From Anthoceros angustus (Eukaryota; Streptophyta; Anthocerotopsida; Anthocerotales; Anthocerotaceae), in NCBI GenBank assembly GCA_010909165.1, contig VJWM01000103.1, positions 1,017,407 through 1,081,406 of the forward strand: a DNA stretch of 64,000 nt, read 5' to 3'. The notes under the pieces were generated by a model. That model saw only the letters and a list, made by a program, of their open reading frames with translations, did no database searches and was not told where the DNA came from. The translations under genes were made by a program, and so were the position numbers. Shown here one piece after another: positions 33,721 to 50,778 of this stretch (positions are counted from its first letter, which is position 1; each line of letters begins with the position of its first letter).

Positions 33721-35125
33721 TCAATATCCCACAGACTGCCAACCTTTCTTTTCCAGGGCTTGTCGGAGAGCCTGCAATACCAAGTAATTAGCATACTTCA
33801 AACAAGCCCATTTCCTAGTCAGCATAGAAATCAATCATCCACCTTTATCCTCTTCCGGTTGATATCGAAGTCCACTGGTCCTATCCTCGATGCAGACCGA
33901 TACTCACACAGGGAACGTTCTCCGGGAGGAAACCAGAACTCTACATCATGTACAAGCTGCACAACAAGACCATGAATAATAAGACAACAAAACCCCACTT
34001 ATTCATCCAAGTAGCAACTTTCCTTAGCGTACTCACCCCAAGGATGGAACTTTCGTATTCGACGTAGATGTACTCATCTGTCCTTTTCACAATCCTTGGA
34101 GTGAAGTTATCAGGCTTGGCTGCTTGAATCTGTCCACATGACCATGGTATTCAACCGCACTGTTCAACTGGTGTTGCAAGCACAAACCGAGTGGACTGCT
34201 GTCCCCTGTGGAGAGGTCTTACAACTTCAACGAGTTCTTGCATGGCCTGCGCCCTCGAGACGGGCTTCTTCCTCCCACGTCCGTCTTCAGGGTTGTATGT
34301 CCTGTCACCCCTCATTTAAACGTCATCTACAAGGAACAGCACAATCCCACCTCAAACTCCACAGAACTCCGGTTTGATTAAGCCTGACGATTTTATAGTG
34401 CTCACGAAAGACACTTTAGAAAACATCAGAAAAGCTTCAAGCCAGCAAACGAAGCTTGACCCAATCGCAAGCAACGCTCCATTCCGAAATGTGTGTTCAC
34501 TTACCAGGGAGGCACATAATGGCTGGGATCGTTGAACTCCTCTGACGTGGAGATGCATGTTGGCGTCGGAGGACAGAGAGCTAGAGCAGGAGGATTTTTC
34601 TGCACACCCAGGTAACTGGGCCTCTCACCACTAACGACAGAAAAAATGGACAAAATAAGTTAGGCAAGAGACTAGCACAGATAAATGAGGAAAGTGCGAC
34701 ATGCAATTGTATTTCTCGAGCTTCTACCAGAGCCAAGAATCTGGCAGCGTCCAAGGAGATCGCAAAACCCTAAACGCCGGCTGAACTAAACAACCCAAAA
34801 CATATGTACTGGTGTACCGAATCATCCCAAGCCCCAAGCTACGGATCGAGGAACCGCAGACACATCCAACGTCAATATCCACTCAAACTGCTTGCCCTAA
34901 GAGTCGACACCGCTCAGTACTTCTTAGAGGTTAAACCCACACGTGGCTGACGCCTTTCGGAGGATTGACAGATAGTTGCTCATCCTCGCGGTTCTCGAGC
35001 TCTCAACCTTGGCCGGGAAATCACACCGACACCAGACAAGACAAAATCTTAAGCATCCAACCTGAAGCTGAATATGGCCGCCAGCATTGCGGCACCACTT
35101 GACTGAAGACATAACTCCCTGCAAC
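33721..35125 (-). CDS. DUF1499 protein, plastid-type; first exon uncertain
   Basis: DUF1499 family, function unknown; plant members are predicted thylakoid or plastid proteins. Supported minus-strand exons: 34630-34505 (GERPSYLGVQ, CPPTPTCISTSEEF, PSHYVPPW), 34301-34223 (TYNPEDGRGRKKPVSRAQAM), 34129-34037 (KPDNFTPRIVKRTDEYIYVEY), 33956-33843 (VHDVEFWFPPGERS, EYRSASRIG, NRKRIK) and 33771-33721 (ALRQALEKKGW, stop). Phases agree throughout. The exon before these ends at 35062 with a hydrophobic stretch (SSGAAMLAAIFSF), like a lumen-targeting or membrane signal. Its AG/GT junction gives a Ser codon shared with the next exon. Upstream of that I cannot fix the start: the frame is open to about 35340 but has no ATG, so an additional first exon or a changed start codon is needed. 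A decayed copy lies at 37760-38945 and keeps the same exon junctions. Confidence 0.8.
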
Positions 35126-35647
35126 CCACCTCACACGCTTTAGCCCGACCACACTCAGAACGCACAATACTGGCCTCCACCGCCAACCTGACTGACCTCC
35201 TGCCCCTAGTAACCACAGCCGAGTCATCCACCTCACGAGCTGCGTCCTGCTCACGGCGCTCGCACACGATAGACCGGTGCTCAAAGCCGCCGCCGCCGTA
35301 CCAGCCGCACAGCTTAGCTCGAGGGATCTGTAAGAGGGCTGACCTGCAGCGACACGCAGGCCGAAATCGTCACCAAAGAGAACCAAAGCTTCGGACACCA
35401 TGAGGCTGCAAAAATCCGAAGACTCATGCCACAACCAGGCGTGCGATCACCTAGGCAGCAGAAACGAGCTTGAAGCTAAGGCAGCCATAGCGTCCGACTG
35501 CACTTCACCCAGAGGGCGTCAGGTCATCCTGAATGGAAGAGCCAAAACTGAAGCGATTTCTTTCCTGTTTCATACAGTAGTTACATATATGTCTAGGTAC
35601 CTGGACAGCGAATCACCGCTCTGGAAGGTTCGAGAACAGAGCCACAA
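35126..35647. other. Spacer between DUF1499 and OPR gene 1
   Basis: Contains the possible first exon and promoter of the DUF1499 gene on the minus strand (a transit-peptide-like frame with STGLSCASAVSRTQL around 35240-35290). No other gene is seen. Confidence 0.4.
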
Positions 35648-37759
<2,112 letters not shown>

Positions 37760-38945
37760 TTACGACTTCCACGAGTTTTTGCATGACCTGCTCCCTCCGG
37801 ACGGGCTTTTCCTCCCATACCTGTCTTCAGGATTATATGTCCTGTCACCCCTCATTCAAGCAACAGCGCTGTCAGTAACACCTCAAACCCGAGAACTCCC
37901 GTTTGATAAAGCAAGACGAGTTTGAAGTGTTCACGAAAGGCACTTTCAAAAATATCAGAGGACTCTTCAGGCTAGCAAGCTGGGCTCGACCCGAAATTCT
38001 TTCTTCTGGGATGTGTGTGATCACTCACCAGGGAGGGACATAATGGCTGGGATCGTTGAGCTCCTCTGAGGTAGAGATGCACGTTGGCATTGGAGGACAG
38101 AGCTAAAGCAGGAGGGTACGTCTGCACCCCCAGGTAACTGGACCTCTCACAGCTGAGAAGAGACAATGGACAGCAAACCTGTCTAACCAGCAGAGGTAAG
38201 TGAGGAAAATGCGACATGCCATTGTAGTTCTCGAGCTTCTACGAGAACCAAGACTTTGGAAGCGTCCCAAGAAAATGCAAACAAGATAGTAAAACCGTGA
38301 ACGCTGGCTGAACTACACACCCTAAAACACATGCACTTTTCAACCCAACCATCCCAAGCCACACATCCAGCAACCGCCAACCCATCCGACGTCAACATCC
38401 TCGCACACTGTTGCCATGAGAGTCGGCACCGCCAAACCCTGAACGCCGGCTAAACTACACAACCTAAAAAACACATGCACTAGTCTCCCCGATCATCCAA
38501 GGCTCCAGATCGAGCAACCGCAGACACATCCCACATCAATGTCCACGCAAACTGATTGCCGTAAGAGTCGACACCGCTCAGTACTTCTTAGAGGTTAAAC
38601 CCACACGTGGCTGTTGCCTTTCGGAGGATTGACAGATAGATGTTCATCCTCGCGGTTCTCGAGCTCTCTGAAATCAAACCGACACCAGACAGGACAAAAG
38701 CTTAAGCATCCAACCTGAAGCTGAATATGGCCACCAGCATTACGGCACCACTTTACTGAAGGCAGATCTCCCTGCCATCCACCTCAAACGATTTAGCAAG
38801 ACCACAGTCAGAACGCACGCTACAAGCTTCCCCCGCCAACCTGACCTCCTGCACCTAGAACCCACGGCCGTCTCCTCCACCTCGCGAGCTGCATCCTTCT
38901 CACGGCATTCGCACACCATAGCCCGGTGCTCATGGCCGGCCATGG
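37760..38945 (-). pseudogene. DUF1499 pseudogene, truncated
   Basis: Decayed copy of the gene at 33721-35125. It keeps the exon ending IFSF (about 38700-38760), the SSYLGVQ exon (about 38028-38152) and the TYNPED exon (about 37768-37850). It has lost the last three exons. The SYLGVQ exon has a 2-base deletion and the TYNPED exon a 1-base deletion relative to the intact gene, so no protein can be made. In the intron, a segment of about 110 bp (AAACCCTGAACGCCGGCT onward) occurs twice, at about 38293 and 38433, but once in the intact gene. Confidence 0.8.
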
Positions 38946-39234
38946 TCAAGCTCGGGTTACCTCATACTATGTCAGGTTCGCTCGGTCTCCAAGTCTGTGC
39001 CTACGGGCAGCCGCGGGCCAATAGGGCAAGAGCGGTGGCCTCCCCATCGCCACTACGGCAGAGCAGCGTGCACATGGGAGCCCCAACCGACGAACGAGCT
39101 TAGGGTTAGGTTGGCATCCAAGCTTCTAGGATTTTATTCAATTTCTCGTGGTTAGGTCTAATGCAGGAGCCGGAATTGAAGCAACCAATCACCGCTCTGG
39201 AAGGTAGAGCAGGTTCGAGAGCAGCGAGCCCCGG
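38946..39234. other. Spacer between two pseudogenes
   Basis: No feature is recognised. It follows the same gene order as the intact DUF1499-OPR pair. Confidence 0.35.
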
Positions 39235-40296
<1,062 letters not shown>

Positions 40297-40842
40297 ATGG
40301 CGTTGCAAGACAACTTCCTCGGTGCAAATCACACAACCAATGATCTAGGCCCTACCTTGTTCGGAGTGCCCAAAACACAAGCAATTGAGGCCATTATCCT
40401 ACTCATATGCTTTTGCTTACTAGGATTTGGCTATTGTCTTACACATAAATTCGAGATATCATTCTCACATCATTCAATTGCTCACCGTCGTCGGGCAATA
40501 AACCCACCCGGAGAAATACTTCATCATCAAGTCCAAGAAGTCCAAGAAGCCCAACCTATACAACAGCAACTGGACAAGGCCAAATTGGACGAAATTATTC
40601 CAAGCATATTATATGAGGAAGAGGCCGTGAGTGACGAAAATTGTTCGATATGTTTGGTTGTGTTGGAGAAAGGGCAAGAAGTTAGAAAACTACCAAACTG
40701 TTTTCATTGTTTTCATCGCGAATGTATAGATAAGTGGTTCTCCACTTCAATGACTTGTCCCCTTGATAGAGTATCTCTTGATATAACTAAAGCATTTGTG
40801 CCTACCATGCCCAATGTAGTGGACATTGTTATCAATAGTTGA
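40297..40842 (+). CDS. Membrane RING-finger protein 1 (Asp as last ligand)
   Basis: Small membrane-anchored RING protein, a probable E3 ubiquitin ligase of ATL-like layout. Single exon, 181 aa, first ATG at 40297. Residues about 29-50 form one transmembrane helix (AIILLICFCLLGFGYCL), followed by a basic patch and a Gln/Glu-rich linker. The C-terminal RING reads CSIC, 15 residues, CFHCFHREC, 10 residues, CPLD. Ligand spacing is that of RING-H2, but the eighth ligand is Asp instead of Cys, as in Rbx1-type CPLD motifs. RING genes 2 (45423) and 3 (54691, minus) share this substitution. The gene stands in a block copied at 44.4-46.1 kb; from the linker to CPLDRVS the two proteins are identical, while the N-termini have diverged. 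Confidence 0.85.
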   Translation: MALQDNFLGANHTTNDLGPTLFGVPKTQAIEAIILLICFCLLGFGYCLTHKFEISFSHHSIAHRRRAINPPGEILHHQVQEVQEAQPIQQQLDKAKLDEIIPSILYEEEAVSDENCSICLVVLEKGQEVRKLPNCFHCFHRECIDKWFSTSMTCPLDRVSLDITKAFVPTMPNVVDIVINS

Positions 40843-41293
40843 TAGTCTATCCATAGTGTAGAGCTGTTGTGTCCCCTAGAGGCGGACTTCTCTTAGTTGT
40901 TTGTGGTTAGGTCTAGTCTCTTACCTAGGGCTTGATGTTATTAAAATATAATAAATTTAATCTCTTACAATAAATATGACTAGCCTATCATCTAGAGCTT
41001 ATGAAATTTAGTTATATTTAATCAAACATCGAGCTTTGTTTCACATGTCAAGCAAATTCTCTATGTATGACACGGGACTTTGTATTCTCCCTAAGATTAG
41101 TCTCTGAGTCCTGTAAAATATTTAAGGTGAATACATAATTAGAACTCTTGAGATGCGAAATTGAATCTCTCCCGGACATCGCTGCAGTGAACCAGTCCAG
41201 GATGAGTTCCCTTCACAACGGTATGTACATTTACTCGTGGCAGCAGAATGCCGTTTGCGCAGTCCCCGCAAACCCGCCTCCAAAGTGCCTAGG
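40843..41293. other. Spacer between RING gene 1 and OPR gene 2
   Basis: AT-rich first half that aligns with 45969-46140 downstream of RING gene 2. No gene is seen. The two flanking genes converge. Confidence 0.5.
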
Positions 41294-44825
<3,532 letters not shown>

Positions 44826-45422
44826 CAGTCAACATTCCAGTTCTGTTGCTGGACGATGCTCGATACTAAGATTCCAACGCACCAACAAAGAAAATACATA
44901 TCGTACATGGCCCCCTTCTACAAAGGTGTGGGACCAGCATTGAACACGCTCGGAAAATCAATGCCTCACACGCCCAGGCCTTCGAGGGATGAAAACTCCT
45001 TGTTCCACGCTATTTTGAATAAAAACTTGTTCCACAGTCCTTTGATCCTCTAGCGTTTATGGTTTTCATCTATGCATACCTTGCTCCTTGGTCTACAAGT
45101 TCATCCACTTAATTAGTTATATTTACTACTAATTTTAATATATTATATAATTATATTATAATGCTTCCTTATCCAATATGTACACCTCCAAGATCTATAT
45201 ATGGGTTCAAACTATAATAAGAAATTTATTTATTTTAAATAAATACATTATCAAAATATTTGTTCACCTTCAAGGGTCTATATATGTTTTTAAATTGTCA
45301 AAAATAAATAATCTCTTATTATCTTCATTTATCCAACATATCCATCTCTTAGGACGAAGGGATCACTTTCAGCTAGAAAAGTTTACGAAGCTAGAGGTAA
45401 CTTATCTTCTACACTTAGTATA
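44826..45422. other. Upstream region of RING gene 2
   Basis: Copy of 39691-40296, AT-rich, with no coding feature. It carries the promoter and leader of RING gene 2. Confidence 0.5.
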
Positions 45423-45968
45423 ATGGCGTTGCAAGACAACTTCCCGAGTACAAATCACACAACCAATGATCTAGGCCCTACCTTGTTGGGAGTGCCCAAA
45501 ACACAAGCAATTGAGGCCATTATCCTACTCATATGCTTTTCCTTACTAGGATTAGGCTATTATCTTGTACATAATTTCAAGGTATCATTCTCACATCATT
45601 CAATTGTTCACCGTCGTCGGACAATGAACCCACCCGGAGAAATACTTCATCATCAAGTCCAAGAAGTCCAAGAAGCCCAACCTATACAACAGCAACTGGA
45701 CAAGGCCAAATTGGACGAAATTATTCCAAGCATATTATATGAGGAAGAGGCCGTGAGTGACGAAAATTGTTCGATATGTTTGGTTGTGTTGGAGAAAGGG
45801 CAAGAAGTTAGAAAACTACCAAATTGTTTTCATTGTTTTCATCGCGAATGTATAGATAAGTGGTTCTCCACTTCAATGACTTGTCCCCTTGATAGAGTGT
45901 CTATTGATATATCTAAAATATTTGTACCGGCCACAGGGAATATAGTGGACATTGTTATCCAAAGTTGA
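45423..45968 (+). CDS. Membrane RING-finger protein 2 (Asp as last ligand)
   Basis: Paralogue of the RING gene at 40297: 181 aa, ATG at 45423. One transmembrane helix (AIILLICFSLLGLGYYL), Gln/Glu-rich linker, then CSIC ... CFHCFHREC ... CPLD. Differences from RING 1 cluster in the first 75 residues and after the RING. The remainder is unchanged, which argues for recent duplication, gene conversion or purifying selection on the RING. A probable E3 ligase anchored in a membrane; substrate unknown. Confidence 0.85.
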   Translation: MALQDNFPSTNHTTNDLGPTLLGVPKTQAIEAIILLICFSLLGLGYYLVHNFKVSFSHHSIVHRRRTMNPPGEILHHQVQEVQEAQPIQQQLDKAKLDEIIPSILYEEEAVSDENCSICLVVLEKGQEVRKLPNCFHCFHRECIDKWFSTSMTCPLDRVSIDISKIFVPATGNIVDIVIQS

Positions 45969-46435
45969 TAGTCTATCCATAGCTTAGAGCTCGTGTGTCC
46001 CCTAGAGGAGGACTTCTCTTAGTTGTTTGTGGCTAGGTCTAGTTTCTTGTGGAGGGCTTGATGATATTGAAATATAATAAAATTAACCTCTTACAATAAA
46101 TATGACTAACCTATCATCTATTGATGAAAATTAATTATATTTGACAAATTATTATATATTATAAAAACATTATAACAAAAACTACTTTACAGACCTGTCT
46201 GATTTGCGCCCGATCGGACAGGTATGGTGGATGTGGTGGAGCATTTGGACTCGTGCCTGTTGCGTCTTTCTTTCCTTCTGCTGCAGCAACCGCAATAATT
46301 GAAGAAACTCGCGGGTCGCATGTAGACCGCGTCCCTGCCGAACATGTTAATTGGAGGCAACCATCTTGAGCAAAAGCATCTCCGAAAAATGGCATCCGAT
46401 TGAGGTCTGGACTGGCCGCTTTTCACCCCGCAGAT
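45969..46435. other. Spacer downstream of RING gene 2
   Basis: First 180 bp align with the region after RING gene 1. No gene is recognised after that. Confidence 0.4.
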
Positions 46436-46690
46436 CGCAACTCGCCGATTCCAAACCCACCAGCTGAGTCTCCACCCGCTTCGCATTCGCTGTGCCAAGT
46501 GTCAACTACCCTCTTATCCACCTTTCCCTTTCCTGCCTCCCCTGAGCCTCAAGGACTTACCGACTGCTGGAAATCGGGCTAGCATGCTGCTTGTTTCGGC
46601 CTGTCAAGAAACGCACTTCTATGGCAATCGTTTAGAACATGTACGGAAAGCACAAGCACCAGGAAATTTGTTCTGAATTGGTCATTGGTG
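46436..46690 (+). pseudogene. Emptied copy of the AOC-barrel/dirigent-type locus (coding region lost)
   Basis: 46436-46545 resembles the 5' flank of the gene at 50779 (compare 50441-50615: CTTCGCATTCGCTGTG, then CCCTTTCCTGCCTC). 46575-46690 resembles its 3' flank (compare 51497-51630: AAATCGGGCTAGCATGC, then AAATTTGTTCTGAATT). The approximately 510-bp coding region that lies between them at 50.8 kb is absent. Confidence 0.65.
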
Positions 46691-46747
46691 CGTCCTGAAG
46701 AGAATGGATTGATCATGAATGGAAGAATGTAGTGTCTTGTGGGGAGC

Positions 46748-47746
46748 TCATGACACTACCGGAGGCATCCGCATCCGCTCGACGGGCTGGATTCTAAATT
46801 GTCTAAGATAGTGATAGTGAGGCATGTTCTCCTGGATGACGTCCTCCACCTCTCTGGGGAGGCTGGCAAACGCGGCCTGCTCTTGCGCCTGCTCCTGGCG
46901 GCAGCGCGGCTGGATCCGGCCGAAGCCAGTGCTCTGCTCCACGTCGCGGTAGAAATCACGCACCATGAAGCGGTGGAAGAGGCGAGCCAGGAGGCCCCTG
47001 GAGTGCATGAACCTGGACTCGCCCTTGGCCACCTCCCATTCCAGCATATCCTTCCCGAACTCCACCCCCAGGGCGGCGCAGTACGCGCGCATCATCCCCT
47101 CGGGATCGCCCAGCACGTCCTCGGCGTCCATGACCACGGGCGTATGACCGTCTTGGAGCTCCGCAACGTAGTCGAACAGGGCGCACTGCTCCCGCATCCC
47201 CACCAGGCCCCGCAGCAGCGGCAGACGGGGCCCTCCCAGCGCGGCCTGGCTCATGCGCATCATCCGGCGGTAGAGCGACGGCACGGCCTGGGCTGGGGTC
47301 CGGATGATGAAGGTGTGGGTCATGCTGCGCAGCACCTGCTCCGGCAGGATGCTGGGATTCATGCGCTTTCCGGGAGACGGAGAGAGCCCGGCCAGCTCCT
47401 CCTCCGACAGCACCACGAAGCAGGCCATGTCCTTGACGAAGAGGCGGCGGCCGGGGAGCGCGCTCGCCGCCATGCTCTGCAGCTTCCGCGTCACTTCCGG
47501 GAAGGTGGTGTTCCTGAGCAGGAAGCCCGGGCGGCGGTGCCGGTGGGCCGCGCTCCGCTCCGGGCCGCGGAAGAAGGGCTCCCAGAACGGCTCGTGCACG
47601 CACTGGAAGTCGGCGTCCCGCTGCATGAATGCCCGCTCCACGGCCGTGGATATGGACCGCGGATGGCTCCATAGCAGGATCATGGATGCTCCCTTGCCTC
47701 CCGCTTCCTCTCCCGCCATCTGCTGCCAAGGATTCACAGCCGCCAT
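46748..47746 (-). CDS. Sulfotransferase-like P-loop protein
   Basis: Single-exon gene, 332 aa, ATG at 47746. A P-loop sulfotransferase-fold protein resembling the sulfotransferase-like domain found in plant proteins named branched-chain-aminotransferase-like. Near the N-terminus LLWSHPRSISTAVERAF is the 5'-phosphosulfate-binding loop, followed by HEPFWEPF. FIIRTPAQAVPSLYRRMMRMS matches the strand and helix that hold the 3'-phosphate of PAPS. There is no signal peptide or membrane segment, so it is likely cytosolic. Substrate unknown. Very GC-rich, giving long antisense frames on the + strand that are not genes. Remnants of related genes lie at 44256-44398 and 53590-53770. Confidence 0.85.
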   Translation of the reverse strand: MAAVNPWQQMAGEEAGGKGASMILLWSHPRSISTAVERAFMQRDADFQCVHEPFWEPFFRGPERSAAHRHRRPGFLLRNTTFPEVTRKLQSMAASALPGRRLFVKDMACFVVLSEEELAGLSPSPGKRMNPSILPEQVLRSMTHTFIIRTPAQAVPSLYRRMMRMSQAALGGPRLPLLRGLVGMREQCALFDYVAELQDGHTPVVMDAEDVLGDPEGMMRAYCAALGVEFGKDMLEWEVAKGESRFMHSRGLLARLFHRFMVRDFYRDVEQSTGFGRIQPRCRQEQAQEQAAFASLPREVEDVIQENMPHYHYLRQFRIQPVERMRMPPVVS

Positions 47747-47808
47747 AGCTGCGGGGCCTGCTGAATTCGGGATTCGTCTCTACAGGGTGTGCCTACATGG
47801 CCTGGCCT

Positions 47809-48246
47809 TCAGCTCAACAATAGACTGCCACGGATATATTTAACCCATATCGGCGAGTTTTCCTTCAGTACCTCATTCGCTATACTTGCTCCTGGCCTGG
47901 ACCACTGAATAGCATCAGCCGCGTGTCCAGCGCATAGCGAACTATTCTTTCGCCTTTTACTAAAGAATACCGTGCGCCGGGCACATATTGCGGCATGTCC
48001 TACTTTTTGGGCTAGGGCCTCACGGTCCTCACAGGTGAAACCAAATTGGATACGTTGTCCAGTCGTCAAGTTCACACGCTTTGGCCGTTGTAACCTTCTC
48101 AGTGCGGGTTCCAATGGAGCCTCCTCGGCGTGCGACCCATGCGGATATCCGTTTGCGCTTTCCTCGTCACGGTGCTTTTGGTTGTTGCCCTGAAACATGA
48201 TGATATCCTTCAAAAAAGAGTCAGATGACTGTAGGGTCAGCTTCAT
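47809..48246 (-). CDS. Hypothetical protein, 145 aa
   Basis: ATG frame at 48246 with no recognised domain. The middle is basic (RRLQRPKRVNL), then FGFTCEDREALAQKVG and TVFFSKRRKNSSLC. Part of it is copied at 43911-44147, where the frame is kept over about 60 codons, which is weak support for coding. It could equally be non-coding duplicated flank of the sulfotransferase gene, which it adjoins. Confidence 0.25.
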   Translation of the reverse strand: MKLTLQSSDSFLKDIIMFQGNNQKHRDEESANGYPHGSHAEEAPLEPALRRLQRPKRVNLTTGQRIQFGFTCEDREALAQKVGHAAICARRTVFFSKRRKNSSLCAGHAADAIQWSRPGASIANEVLKENSPIWVKYIRGSLLLS

Positions 48247-48759
48247 TCAGGTCTCATGCTTGCAGAGATGCCCCCGTCCAACACTTGGTTCTACATATGT
48301 ACTGTACGTAGCGAGACGGCGCGATGTCCCCATGCCCTGCTCGCCACCGAAGGGCATGGGAGACATGGCTATATAGAAGCATGAGCTCATCCGGCATGAG
48401 GCATGAGCAAGTCCGACAACCACGCTTTAAATCTGCCGCGCCCGGCGGGAGGTGAGAGAATAGATGGTGGGGTCCACCACTTCATAAAAGACCGGACGAA
48501 TTGAGGAACCACGTCGTGTACCCCCTGGCGGGGTCCCCGACAGAAAGTCTGTGTCCGGCTGCCCGGCCCGAGATACAACGTCTGAAACCCTTACGCTGGA
48601 GGAGCTTGGAAAGCGGTCCGGATCAAGCTCTGGGACGAATTCCAACTATTCTAGTCCGTGCATTTGCTCACGCCTGAAAGGCGCAGACGGTGATGGGGCG
48701 TGAGCGCGTCATGTATGTGTACATATGTAATGCTCACAATCAAGTGTTTTGTTTTGAAC
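48247..48759. other. Spacer, no recognised feature
   Basis: 48155-48290 (GTTGTTGCCCTGAAA ... TCAGCTTCA ... CTCATGCTTGCAG) recurs at 49850-49935, and a shorter part near 49220. No gene is seen in 48300-48750. Confidence 0.4.
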
Positions 48760-49770
48760 ATGTCCGCAGGAATGCTGATCCTGATGCTGCTGGCTGCCCT
48801 TGCTGCGGAGGCCGGCTGGGCACCACGCTCTTCGCCGGAACCGCTATTTGAATTCATGAGCTGTCTTCAGTGCGGGCTTGACCGACGCAGCCCGGCGGCA
48901 GCACGGACTGTGCGTATCTCATTGGGAGCTTGGGGTCTCTGTTTCGACTATTGGTCGGCTTTTTCGATTGTAACCCCAACTAGCTGTTTGTCATCACAAG
49001 CAAGCCTTACGCGTAGCGTATGGTAACAAACAGCTGGTTTGTGATGCGTAGCCTATGCAAACGGCTAGTTTGTGATGACAAACAGCTGGTTTAGAGTTTG
49101 TGATAACAAACAAGCCAGATTTTGCGCCATCACATTTCAGGGTTATGGTGTTGTTTTGTGTCAACAGGGGATCCGGGTTTGCTGGCAGTCGTCAGGTTAG
49201 CATGGACGCTCATGAAGGCATCTCATTGGTGCTTGTGGTTGTTCCCTTGAAACATGATGTTTTCCTGCACACATTGGACTTTGACACACTGCATTTTTGT
49301 TCCAGGTTAAAACCCCAGACTCCAACTTCGACTCGCTTGTCATCACCGCAAGATGTGGAATTTTGCTGAAATCGTGGAAGGAACGAGCAGGTCAGACTGG
49401 TTGTGGTGTGCCCTGCGCCTGAAGTATGTGCAAGGGTTTAGACTTTGTTTGACAAGCGGCTGTAGTATGATTAGCAATTATATGGATTTTCTAGCTTGAT
49501 GCAAAAATGCACGAGATGTTTAGCTGGGCGGGTGGGGGGCATGTTCGCTGGCAGCTTACACATAGGTTCCTGTATTTTGCTCCGGAGAGTTACCAGCAAA
49601 TGTAGTTTGACGTATTTAGAATGGGCTGCTTGCAGGTCTTCACTTCACACAAGGGACACAGCGTCTCATTCGAGTATGTCGGGCCACATGATGTCCTTGC
49701 GGTGGTGCGGGCCAGTGTGGAAGGGCAGCTGCTGGACACGGATTCCTCTATCTGGGGACTTTTGACTTGA
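48760..49770 (+). CDS. Possible secreted-protein gene, incomplete model
   Basis: I do not recognise the family. An ATG at 48760 starts a good signal peptide (MSAGMLILMLLAALAAEAGW). Possible later exons are near 49167-49194, 49318-49392 (SNFDSLVITARCGILLKSW) and 49634-49769 (TSHKGHSVSFEYVGPHDVL, ending at a TGA). Splice sites flank each, but I could not bring the last exon into phase with the third. Either an exon is missing or the gene is broken. TTTGTGATGACAAACAGCTGG-like repeats at about 48975-49110 lie in its first intron. Confidence 0.35.
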
Positions 49771-50778
49771 GAAACACCTCTTCGTCGAACCACCGAGTGA
49801 AGAGGACTCGTCAAGGCGCGGAAGCTCGTCAAAGCGTCTCATTTGTGCTTGTGGTTGTTGCCCTGAAAAAGATCATCTCCTGTAAGCAGTCAGATGCCTC
49901 TAGAGTCAGCTTCAGGTCCCATGCTTGCAGCAGGGGATGCCATGCCCCCCAACACGGCTCTGGCTTCGTACACTTGTATCTGCTTGGATCTGCCGCTCAT
50001 TCCCTACTGGAACTTGTGTCACCGATGACGCTCGGAGGAGAAGACTAGCGTGTCGTAACTGGGGAACCCGTCCGATAGTTGTCAAACCGCAAGGACGAGT
50101 GCTAGTGGGTAGGTGTTCATGCTCGCCCTGCCGTGGGTCGCCAAATGTAACGCTTCATGTGGTGGATCCCACCCGCGGTATGGGCTGCTCCGCGTGCTTG
50201 TGTCCTAACTTCTTCTGCACCATTGCGAGTCCCGGCTTTCCTTCTGCTGCCTACAAGCGCACCATTGCGAGTCCCGGCTTTCCTTCTGCTGCCTACAAGC
50301 GCAACAGAAAGTGAAGACTGTAGACTACAAGCGCAACACAAAGTGAAGACTGTAGACTGTATACTGCGTTCCTGCAGCACATCATTGGAGTCTGGCAGAT
50401 ATCTTGAACAAAGTTCCCTCCAAACGCGCCCGCGAATCGCGAATCGCGACTCGCCCACCTGCGCCTCACCAGCTGGACTCCATCGTCGTCTCCTGCTTCG
50501 CATTCGCTGTGCGAAATTTGAAGACACCGCCTGTAGCGCAACCTGCAACTTTTCCACCACCGCTTTCCATCTTTTTTCCCTTTCCCCTCCCCTTTCCCTT
50601 TCCTGCCTCGAAGTCCGGCCCTGTGCACAGGAAAAGGGCTCTGACAGTGCAGTTCTCATCACCCGATTGTGATCATGTGAGGAGCCCTTCAAAAGCTCAC
50701 CCAAACACACCCCGTTCAACAGCACTCTCTCTCGAACTTGTCTTGTCTCCCGACCTCTCCCGACCTCTCCCGACGAAA
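49771..50778. other. Upstream region of the AOC-barrel/dirigent-type gene
   Basis: No gene. A 42-bp direct repeat lies at 50217-50300 (GCACCATTGCGAGTCCCGGC at 50217 and 50259), followed by a shorter repeat (AAGTGAAGACTGTAGACT) near 50308-50360. The last 340 bp should be promoter and leader; a pyrimidine-rich tract is at 50555-50610. Confidence 0.55.

Noticed and set aside
34138-34640. A separate gene on the + strand opposite DUF1499 exons
   Set aside because: The sequence reads as conserved DUF1499 exons with correct splice phases on the minus strand.
46799-47674. 291-codon open frame on the + strand
   Set aside because: Antisense to the GC-rich sulfotransferase-like gene; its peptide is His/Arg/Gly-rich with no domain.
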